Of a stretch of DNA of 64,000 bases, positions 55,790 through 64,000 are shown piece by piece. Source of the stretch: Morinoia aosen (Eukaryota; Arthropoda; Malacostraca; Amphipoda; Talitridae); contig CM059557.1 of NCBI GenBank assembly GCA_030386875.1, positions 58,730,514-58,794,513 on the forward strand, read 5' to 3'. The notes under the pieces were generated by a model. The model did no database searches. It was given only the letters and a program-made list of their open reading frames with translations, and was not told the DNA's origin. The first letter of the stretch is position 1. The number at the start of each line of letters is the position of its first letter. The translations under genes and the position numbers were made by a program.

Positions 55790-56741
55790 GGTAAGCGTTA
55801 TCAGCGTTGCATTTGGTATTGTTTTTAATGATTTGCTTTAATATGCGTTCATCGGCTTTGTATGCTGTAGAGTATTGGTTTTTATAATATACCGTATGTA
55901 TAATTTGCTGGTCTGGGTTGGTGCGTTTGTTTATTTTCTGTATATATTATTTCAAGATGTTATCAAAGGATGTGTTTGAGTATCCGTTATTCATGAATGC
56001 CTGCTTTAGCCTTGTTATGCTTTCATGGAACAGCTGCCAAGTAGAAGATATCTTGTATGTGCGATGGACGAGCGCTTATATCGTACTGTTTTTATATCTT
56101 TGTGGTGTTTCACTTTCGGCAAGCAGGTAAATTCCAGTGTTGGTAGGTTTTTGGTAAACGGATGTGGAATGGTTGTTGTTGTTCAGGTTGATTTGGACGT
56201 CGAGGAAATGGAGATGGTTTCCTGTGCCAATTTCATGTGTGAATTTTAGTATTAAATTTGCTTCAAATATTGTTTTGAGTTTGGTCAAGCATGTAATGTT
56301 GTCAACAACCAAAAATCAGTCGTCAACATATCGGCAGTATATAGCTGGTTTTGTATCTGGGTTGTTGTCTAATATTTTGTTTTCAAGGTCTGCCATATAA
56401 AAGTTGGCGATTGTTACCCCGAGCGGACTCCCCATACTAACACCATCTGTTTGTAAATACATTGTGCCGTCGATATGTACGAACGGACACTCTGTAGTGC
56501 ATGCTATTAGTAATTTCTTCAGTAGATTTTTGTCAATGGGGGGTGCTTGTGACTTGTTTTTGTATGCGGCGTTGCAAATTATATCAATTGTGGGAACGAC
56601 TGGGACGTTCGTGAATAAAGATTCAACGTCGAGTGAGGCAAGTATACCTTAGGGCTTGTAGCTTTTAAAATCTGTAAGAAATCGTCGGTAGAGTTGATCT
56701 GGTATTTTGCTGGTGGGTATGGTGTTATTATCTTGTTCAGT
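55790..56741 (-). pseudogene. PLE reverse transcriptase (second family)
   Basis: Minus strand: KYQINSTDDFLQIL, motif A ASLDVESLFTNVPV (after a frameshift near 56645), LLIACTTECPFVH, motif B DGVSMGSPLGVTIANFYMAD, motif C YCRYVDD immediately followed by TGA, then FLVVDN, LHFLDVQIN, STSVYQKPTNTG and RLKQAFMNNGYSNTSF. Catalytic residues survive but a stop, where PLEs usually have Trp or another residue, and frameshifts disable it. The motif pattern differs from the 44-47 kb PLE, so this is a separate family. Confidence 0.82.
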
Positions 56742-57065
56742 TGCCTTATCTCTAAAAACAATATTGGCACAAAACTACCAGCCTTGAAACAGACCAATGT
56801 CATATACGAGTATAAATGCAACCATGAGGACTGTGAACCTCTAAACAGCTCGTATATAGGCATGACAACTACCACCCTATCAAGACGCCTAACCATGCAC
56901 CTATCCACAGGAGGCCCAAAACAACACGCTTCGGAAACACACGGCCAAGCCCTAACAAGAAACCAATTAGTGAGCAACACAAAAATTCTACGCAAAGAAA
57001 CAGACTTCAATAGATTACAGATTACAATACATAGTTTGCCTTCAGTAGATTACAGAGAATACTGA
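56742..57065 (+). pseudogene. PLE GIY-YIG domain, right arm, intact frame
   Basis: Inverted duplicate of the left-arm domain, here open: ISKNNIGTKLPALKQTNV, IYEYKCNHEDCEPLNSSYIG, TTTTLSRRLTMHLSTGGPKQ, HASETHG, SNTKILRKETDFNRLQI, then a stop after DYREY. The preserved frame, lacking RT, is a remnant rather than a gene. It shows that the left-arm frameshift is recent. Confidence 0.72.
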
Positions 57066-57495
57066 TAGAACAGAAAAAAACAACAATTAACAACCAGAGC
57101 ACCGGGACCCACCGCATTCTCAAACTTTTTTGACGCTGACCGCGTGAGTTGCACGTGGCCGCGTCAACCGACTGTACGCCCCACCGATTCGACATAAGCC
57201 GCCAACAAAGCCAATCCACATGAGCGACTCTGCCACCCTACCTTTCATTTGATCCCGAGCAGCCATTACAGAAGCACCTCAGAAATCATAGCTGCATTTT
57301 GTTCGCATAGCTTGAGAATGGCGCAAGAGCGCCGAAACGCGTCGACTATTAGCAAACTTTTTAACCTCCTTAGCAATGATGCTAGGAATATATTCGGGAA
57401 AATAGAAAATCTTAATAAAAAACTAATCAATAATAAAAACGGCGTACTTTTTAATGAAATATGCTTGAAAGAAAGACTGTTTCCAAAATATATGA

Positions 57496-57565
<70 letters not shown>

Positions 57566-58254
57566 TTGTGCGTATGTATAATACATATATATGAATATAG
57601 ATATAGATTTATATATTTTTTTCATGCTTCCTTAAAATGACACTTTTGAACATTGGCCGAAACAAGCGATTCATATATTATTTCCTGGCATCAATAATTG
57701 CGAAGTTTTATCTCATGTCCCCACAATGTCCCCACAATGAAAATGCATCGTCCATGAAATTGTGTTATCTCTTATAATTATCACTACATGTATTATCAAA
57801 TGTAGATTAAGCAAGATTTGGAGTACATTGCCCTCAATCATTTCTTTTCGACTATTGACATGGGTATTACAAGACTCATGTGTGTGTATCATCTAAGTGT
57901 ATTAACTTTAAGATATTTAAAAACCAATGATTGTAATATTGTACAATCTCTATTGGAAATAAAGTTTTTTTTCTTTTTTTTTCTTCTTGAATTAGCTTTG
58001 ACAAATCCTATGTAAATTTTCTATGGTCATCTTTTGTGGCCAACTCTGCATGACCATCTATTGTGAACAACTTGTTTGATTACTTTTCATTGCATAAAAG
58101 GCCCCATTTGAAAGTGACCAGATTAAGGATATGAAGCTGGCATCCTAAAAACCTAGTCATTCATTTTACTGCTTAGTAAAGTCAGAGTGGGTACACTATT
58201 ATTTCTCTACAAGGCTACATAATGCAGAATCCTGCATGATTTTGCTCACTAAAA
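57566..58254. other. Spacer; possible LINE 3' tail
   Basis: 57790-57990 ends GTACAATCTCTATTGGAAATAAAG followed by a T-rich run, the form of a LINE or mRNA 3' end (ATTGGAAATAAAG). It may be the end of the LINE that starts at 47575. No coding recognised. Confidence 0.35.
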
Positions 58255-58910
58255 ACAGGCTCCTGAATGCACCTATAAGCAAATACTAGAATGTACTCCG
58301 TAGCAAATACCTAATAGTGTTCGCAAATAAACGGAACCTACCAAACTGAAACTACCGTTATCAAAATCGAACGCACTCATTCTTGATTATTTGTCTACTT
58401 GACTAGAACTAATCTGAATAATTTGCTGACGACCAACCATAGAGCTCATTATTTCTACGACTTCCCAAGCCAATAACAGAGTGACTTCTCCAACGAGTAA
58501 AGTTTCTTCTGACACATAGAGCGCCTTTCATTAAGTTTTTCGCACTCAATCAGCTTCCGGGCTTCGGTACCTTCATGAAAAACATTTAACAAAAAACACT
58601 CTAGTTTTTTCAACATCTTGTAATATTCTTAGCCTTCAATTTCATATTTAAACTTGAAACGTGACAAAGAGTTATGTTCATTCGTAATGACTGCCGATAA
58701 AACAGCAGAGTTAGTACTTCGGAATACTCTCATGGATCGGCAGAGAAGAGCGATCGAAAATTGTTGCATGTAACTTGGAGCTCGTTAGCTCGCTCACGAG
58801 GTGACTGGTGACAGATGTGACAAACTAGCGGTCATGTGCTCTAGCAAAATTTTCTCTCAAATATTGTTCTGCCGAAGCCTTAACTGTACTGAAAAAAAAT
58901 AATAATAACG
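58255..58910. other. Upstream flank of lectin-like gene B (segmental duplication)
   Basis: Aligns with 8550-9240. The frame that is open in copy A (8690-8872) is broken here, which supports noncoding status. Confidence 0.7.
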
Positions 58911-58924
58911 GACCAGGTCTGCCC

Positions 58925-58985
58925 AAATCTGTTCGAAAACGGCTCTTCAAGGGAGGTGTCTGATGCGCACTATAAGACGATGCGT
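58925..58985 (+). promoter_or_regulatory. Candidate promoter of lectin-like gene B, TATA-less
   Basis: CAAATCTGTTCGAAAACGGC and GGGAGGTGTCTGATGCGC flank TCTTCAA at 58944-58950, where gene A has TTATAAA. The surroundings are about 90% identical, so the TATA difference stands out. A TATAAG-like ACTATAAGA lies slightly downstream (58969-58977). Confidence 0.35.
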
Positions 58986-59493
58986 TTGATAGTGTCGGAA
59001 GCGACTGGACAATGTTGGTATAGGCAGCTGTGTAATGAGTGTAGATTGTAGGCGATACTTTCAATTCTAAAGTAATGCTTCTACAGTCTAAGTCTATGCT
59101 ACATATTTCAGTAAGGAGGTGTTTGTAAAATTTATTTAATGCAGGGAAATTGCATTTCGAAGTTTGGCCAACTTTCATATTTCACTCACAATAAAGTTTC
59201 ATATGAAAAGTCAGAACACTTTAGAGATATCGAGTTTGAGAAATAACAGTAAGACAATCCAATGCTATTATCCTCGTCCATAAATTTGCAGTATATATTT
59301 TTTTCTCAATAATACTAGAAGAACTAATCATTTTTACGTCCTACTCCAAGTTTGAATATTTCCACACAGAGTGATAAATTTAAAAATTGTCAGTACTAAT
59401 TTTCACACTCGGAGATACAAGGCACAAATTCTGTTCTCAAGTTTGGTTGATTTTAACACTACCAGGAGTAGATTTTCCAAAAATAATTCCAAG

Positions 59494-59676
59494 ATGGCGC
59501 CTGTTTTCGAGTGTGTCCCAGGTCACCACGAGGGCTTTTCACTGTTTTTTCTGATGATTTTCGCGAGTCTGCCAGACGTGGTATTCAGCCACAGCGCTGT
59601 GTACCTCCACCACGCAGATCTCAAACTGTGCCCCGACCAAACGAGCACCGTGTCCTTCCGTGCAAACATCATACAG
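59494..59676 (+). CDS. Lectin-like gene B, coding exon 1
   Basis: ATGGCG in the same CCAAGATGG context as gene A, 61 codons, donor CAG/GTAAAA. Of about 16 base differences from copy A, roughly 12 change the amino acid. Confidence 0.72.
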
Positions 59677-62494
59677 GTAAAACAAATAATTTTATGCACT
59701 TTCAACCGTAAGTTGTTCATAAAAATTTCAAAACGAACAGACAGTAATTTTTAACAACAAACAAGAGCATTCCCACACCAAGTCACACGTATGGCAAAAT
59801 AATAAAAAATTATGATAGTAAAACAGCTTTCTTTGTTCGGATACTGCAAGACTCGGTTTTAAATCACCAACGTATAGAACTTTTCGGATTTATTATTATT
59901 TTAACTTTCCAAGTTCATTTGCATAACAAGTGAACACACAACAGTTTAAAAGAATTAGGAATCACTGAACTCGCAACGTTTTAGGGGTAACGTTTCGTAA
60001 GGCATCACAAATTTTAGGAAGCGCCTCATGTACTCGTAAACTCGACCGCGTTTTTCTGATTTCTGTCACGTATCGATTACCGCATAACTTATTCTTTTGG
60101 TTTCGAAGCTGAATTTTTAGGGCATCAAAGGAGTATTTTTGGAATACAAGGTAAGTGTTATGAAACCTATATTATGTTACCAATAATTCAATTTCTCCCT
60201 GAACTGGCAGTGCGCTAACTCAGCGTCCGTTGCTGGGGCTCTTGCATTCAGCTACTGTCCTGAGGAAGACCTGAATTGTGGCATATCAAAGACCTCTTAC
60301 TCTTTGGGGCAGTGGAACGCGTCACAGACTTCTCAGTGTACCCTGTTCTCCACTCTCTTGCCTCTGCCTGTCGTGCCTACGTTCAACGTGAGTTCACAGC
60401 TTTTTGTTCATCACAGCAGTTAATCAAAATAGCTCATAAACACCTAAATTCTTATTTCTGTAGTTTGCTCACGTTTATAACTTTAGATGGTTGTTCGCTT
60501 CATGTAGCATTTTGTAGAAATTTTTTACAAATTAAACGTGCTTCTAAATCAAGATCTTTTAAAGTCTTCGTTAAATGGTTAAACAATGTATTGAAACTCT
60601 AATTTTTAATGATTTTGCTGAATTTAATGTAAAAATCTTGACTTTCAGAGTGAAAAAGAGATTCACAGTTACGACCTTAGAGGAGTGTATAAATTTTTTC
60701 TCAGATTTTCATCTATCCGCAAAGGTGGAGAAATATATTGTTGAAATTATTACATTGATATATATTTCTTGGTTCTAAGAAAGTTTGCGTTGTATTTGAT
60801 ATGGAACTTTAAGGGCTGTTGGTGAACGGATGTCAATGAAATTTCCTAATATTCTAACATTTTTGTGTAACATTCTTGTGCGTGCAGTCCTTACATTTTA
60901 GCTAGGGTTTGTAATCCCGGGATAAAATAAAAACCCCGGAATCCCGGGAATTCAGGACGACAATCCCGGAAACTCACGGGATCTCGGGATTTCTTTATAT
61001 TTTACATTTATGCTATTGTAATTTGTTGCCCATGCCCATCGCAGTACTTGGCGATTTAGAGAGCGAAAACCTTTATCTGAGAGCGATACTCTAATGAATT
61101 CACTCTATGTAACTATATTTATTGATACGCCATCAACTGTTGGAAGTTTGGTCACTAGATGCTTGGTCAAGACGCTTTACTTTCTACAACACCGGCTGCG
61201 GCTGTCGTATCTATTACAGTCTATTCTTTATTACCTGCAAAACCAAACCACAAAATATATTTTGAAGCAATAGTTGAACTAAATTTTTAGATAGTGTTGA
61301 CTACACTGTGTAGTGATGTAAATTACAATAATATTAAAACCCTAAAGTCTTATCTTGAGCTCTCTAATTAATTAATCATATTAAACATCGTGATTTTAAG
61401 TTATTTTCTCACTAATATCTTGGCATATGTATACTATTCAGAATCCCGGGAATGCCTGGGAAAAAGGAATTCCCGGACCGGGAAATTTCAGCCCCAAATC
61501 ATCAGGGATCTCGGGATGCGAACCCTAATTTTAACCAGTATTAACTTCCATTCCGGAAATGGATATTTGATAACAATTTTTCTCTCAAATACTTGGGAAT
61601 ATATACTCGGAAGTCCAGCATTGTTGATAAATAATGAAGGTCGATTGAAAATCTCATACTGAAACGCACAGTATATTTATCAAGCACTGGCTGATAATTT
61701 CACAAACACTCAGTGTTGTTTTTCCACGTGAGTCTATTTATTCAAGTTCTTAGATGTAAGTATTGAACCCCTCACTGACAAATTTGGGTTAAAATAACAT
61801 AAAAAGAGATGTTGCTTAAAACTTCCCGCATTAAAAGCTAAATAGACCACCCCATCCAATGCCATACACGAGCCCAGTGCTCTTCTCCATTCACATTGCA
61901 CAACAATCAGTAAATGTCACAGTTGTATTCGATTTAACGCATTGCCCTTAAGATTCAATACTTCAGTGAAGGTTTAACTCGTTATTTCGTGCAAGGTGCT
62001 CCAGCTCATTGCCTTATATTCTTACAGCTAGGGAAAGTTACAAATACAATCAAAACTTTTATTAGTGTGTCGAACAATTTAAATCTTTTATCGACAATTG
62101 TCAAACGGACTCAATGTTTTTAGACTTAGATATTAAAATCTTTGATTTTAACCCCGGCATTGGTTCAGGCACTCTGCAATAGGGCACTACGTCAGTACTA
62201 TACACAAAATGCGAAACGCTTTCGTATCGAGTTCTAACATTTTTCAGATAATCATTGTTCGACCTAGTTCCTGTGTTCCTGAATTATCTAAGCCGATTTT
62301 GATATTTCCATTTTTTTATCACCACGCTGCCGCACTACAGAAGACAAAACAGTTTGTGCTTGCCCCTGGTACCTCGCCGTCGGGTCAGGCGGACGACCTT
62401 GTGGCTGGAAAGTTCTGCCTCAACGAAGGCTTAGAGTTCGCTGTGATCTCTTCCATGGCTGAAGCCGAGCTTGCCCTCGATCAAGTCGGCGCCG
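59494..62494 (+). CDS. C-type lectin-like secreted protein B (exons 1-3, 3' end outside the window)
   Basis: Exons 59494-59676, 60211-60387 and 62341-62494 match gene A in length (exon 2 is one codon shorter), phase and splice sites, and are open throughout. Residues 1-34: signal peptide (GFSLFFLMIFASLPDVVF). The N-terminal module keeps four cysteines. The CTLD first half reads KTKQFVLAPGTS, KFCLNEGLEFAVISSMAEAE, LALDQVGA. By analogy with gene A the last exon should lie about 3.5 kb to the right of exon 3, beyond 64000. About 20% of exon 1 residues differ from copy A. Confidence 0.7.
60211..60387 (+). CDS. Lectin-like gene B, coding exon 2
   Basis: Acceptor CTGGCAG, donor AAC/GTGAGT at 60388, 59 codons. 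SYSLGQWNASQT is conserved exactly. Synonymous differences are proportionally more common here than in exon 1, consistent with constraint. Confidence 0.7.
60903..61527. mobile_element. Non-autonomous hAT-like element with CCCGGGA repeats in intron 2 of gene B
   Basis: Left end TAGGGTTTGTAATCCCGGGA and right end (reverse complement) TAGGGTTCGCATCCCGAGA. 8-bp flanks ATTTTAGC (60895-60902) and ATTTTAAC (61528-61535). CCCGGGA/CCCGGAA units cluster at 60913-60995 and 61440-61515. The paralogous intron in gene A has the empty site CATTTTAACCAG near 13747-13758. No transposase; 625 bp. Confidence 0.85.
62341..62494 (+). CDS. Lectin-like gene B, coding exon 3
   Basis: Acceptor CACTACAG, donor GCCG/GTGAGA, 154 bp as in gene A. 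AEAELALDQVGA is identical. Confidence 0.73.
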
Positions 62495-63345
62495 GTGAGA
62501 TATGAATTCGATACCACCATAACTATAGTTTTTTCTACTGGTAAGCTCATTTATCACCTCCATTCGAAAAAATCTGTATTATACTCAGATCGCTGGAGCT
62601 CCTTCAATATCAGAATTACGGAAGGGATTGTAAAATAATATAGTCGACCCATACGTGTTTGCATGAAAAAATTTCCAAAAATTTTGCCTTGCGAGAATAT
62701 TGTCGAGGATTTACTTCTAAACGCAAAAGAGGTCATGACAGTGCTGAAAAGCAACATTTTCAGTAATGGTAATTTTATACACTATATTTTGGACGTAGAA
62801 TGAGCGAATGTTTTTCATTCTTCAAAATTTACAACCACGAACCTCACTTCACTTACAAATTCCGAGGCGTTTGCCCCAACGATGGTACGCTATTTTTCGA
62901 TTTTTCACTAGTTAAAATTTCAATGCGCTAAAGAGCGTGAGTAAGCCCCTTGCTCTGATTTTCCAAATGATATTTTGTAGCTGCTAAACCAATAACTGCA
63001 TTGAAAGGGGAAACTAGCTGAATTTTTTTTACGCATTTGGAGCTTTTGTTTCATTCATTGTAAAATGATTTACAGAAATCACCATATTGACGGTGAAACG
63101 AATGGCTTAACTTCTCTCTAGGAAAAAATAACCTGGCATTTTCTTATCGCTTATGAATACTGAGCTTGAAAACAACCCATGAGCATTGTTAAAGTTTCAT
63201 ACCTACTGTGGGATTATCAGAAAAAAATAACGTATTGAGAACAATTTTATGAAAAACCTTTTATACAAATGTTTCATTGTTATTGAAGCACAAAACTTCC
63301 TTTTTTAGTGTATCGAAGATAAAACAAAAACACTTTCATTTGTCG
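62495..63345. other. Start of intron 3 of gene B, end of the segmental duplication
   Basis: Aligns with 14928-15740. The alignment ends in an ACTTTCATTTGT-TGTT/GTCG motif common to both. Downstream sequences differ. Confidence 0.65.
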
Positions 63346-63489
63346 TCTTAAAGATGTACAAGAGATGTTGCTTAAAAACCTCACGCGTTGAAACGTCTTA
63401 AAGATGTACAAGTCTTGATTATGTTAAAGATGTATTAGTCTCAACCCACAAAGTTCAGTATCTTTATTGGTTTCATGAATTAACAAGCT
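63346..63489. repeat. Short GTCTTAAAGATGTACAAG direct repeats
   Basis: CTTAAAGATGTACAAG occurs at about 63347 and 63397, with a variant GTTAAAGATGTATTAG at about 63424. The intervening AGAGATGTTGCTTAAAA also occurs at 61805-61821 in intron 2. Confidence 0.6.
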
Positions 63490-64000
63490 CTATTTAAACT
63501 AAATAAACCAGCCACAGGATACATTTTATGTGTTTCCTCTCCGTTTTTGTGCAAGCATCAAACTAGACCGTCATGGTACCTATGTATGTTTATCAATTGC
63601 AGACATTCTGCACTACATTTCACAGATAATGGGACTTTTTTTTCTATATGGAACCCGTATAGGACATTCATGTTTTCTTTCTCATTCACGTCCAAAAATG
63701 CTCATGTTATGCTAATGTACTGCAAATTATCACATCATCTCTTACGCTCTAGAGTATATTGTAACAACCGCACCTTAGCCTCACGTATTTCTGGAAATAT
63801 TCTGTACTTGGGAACCGTTGTAGAATAATCGTTTTCATGTTTCTGACTCAGGTAGACTGTTTTGTGCCATTATTTTTGATACGGAAATTTCATAAAATTC
63901 ATGCCGTAATATAATATATTTTCTCCGAGTCCCTCGGTTGGAATGCTAGTTTATACTGCCTAGTTTACGCTATTTGCTTACTTGTGTATATGTGTACGTG
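63490..64000 (+). repeat. Repeat R, third copy, cut by the window end
   Basis: Matches 49757-49920 and then 54290-54590 in one continuous run, apart from about 110 extra bases at 63705-63820. It therefore shows the undisturbed order of the repeat that the hAT splits at 50034/54266. Confidence 0.7.

Larger units (their letters stand above)
55017..57565 (-). mobile_element. Penelope-like element (second family) with ~750-bp inverted arms
   Basis: Arms 55017-55762 and 56742-57565 are inverted copies, each carrying a whole GIY-YIG domain, the AGCGCCGAAACGCGTCGAC motif and an outer (TA)n tract (55018-55066, 57499-57559). The minus strand between them encodes RT. Coding runs from 56741 through RT into the left arm endonuclease. 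Confidence 0.88.

Noticed and set aside
42461..57560. CRISPR-like arrays (regular direct repeats)
   Set aside because: The direct repeats have no spacers, and the context is eukaryotic transposons and introns.

Overview
This is a eukaryotic, AT-rich and very repeat-rich window, most likely from an arthropod genome. The reasons are canonical GT-AG introns, a secreted C-type-lectin-like gene, and a dense mix of Penelope-like elements (PLEs), CR1/L2-like and RTE-like LINEs, a Ty3/gypsy element, hAT, Tc1/mariner-like and Harbinger-like DNA transposons and a tRNA-derived SINE. The species cannot be fixed from the sequence alone. No prokaryotic gene arrangement, CRISPR array, rRNA or functional tRNA gene was seen.

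The only credible host genes are two tandem paralogues on the + strand. Copy A has four coding exons (9830-10012, 10524-10703, 14774-14927, 18428-18645) and predicts a 244-residue protein: signal peptide, Cys-containing N-terminal module, then a C-type lectin-like domain (CTLD). Copy B has the matching exons 1-3 (59494-59676, 60211-60387, 62341-62494); its last exon should lie beyond the right edge. They sit in a segmental duplication (about 8550-15740 and 58255-63345) that extends into introns and upstream DNA. Each intron 2 carries a different transposon, and the other copy preserves the empty site.

The rest is a transposon landscape. Left part (1-8.1 kb): a TA-flanked mariner-like element with a transposase tail, then a hAT-like element (2652-8117) loaded with a PLE terminal repeat, a MITE and a palindromic PLE. 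18.6-29.4 kb: degenerate LINE, PLE and RTE-like pieces between stretches with nothing recognisable. 29.4-36.2 kb: a nested stack, in which a CR1/L2-like LINE is split by an RTE-like LINE, which is split by a hAT element (31034-35993), which holds a mariner-like element (31339-33592), which holds a PLE (31504-32936). 36.8-40.9 kb: a minus-strand Ty3/gypsy element with two 143-bp LTRs but no gag or 5' pol. 44.1-47.0 kb: the best-preserved PLE, with RT and GIY-YIG domains. 47.6-58 kb: a CR1/L2-like LINE whose downstream repeat is interrupted by a formerly autonomous hAT (50035-54265) and by a PLE with about 750-bp inverted arms.

Two patterns recur. First, PLEs of several families are bounded by inverted terminal arms carrying a hammerhead-ribozyme-like motif whose stem II changes in a compensatory way between families. 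Second, four hAT-like elements with 8-bp target duplications each carry their own short subterminal repeat (GGAGTC, CCGGGG, GGCATTTATGGC-type, CCCGGGA). Calls rest on reading translations and repeat alignments by eye; no database search was possible.
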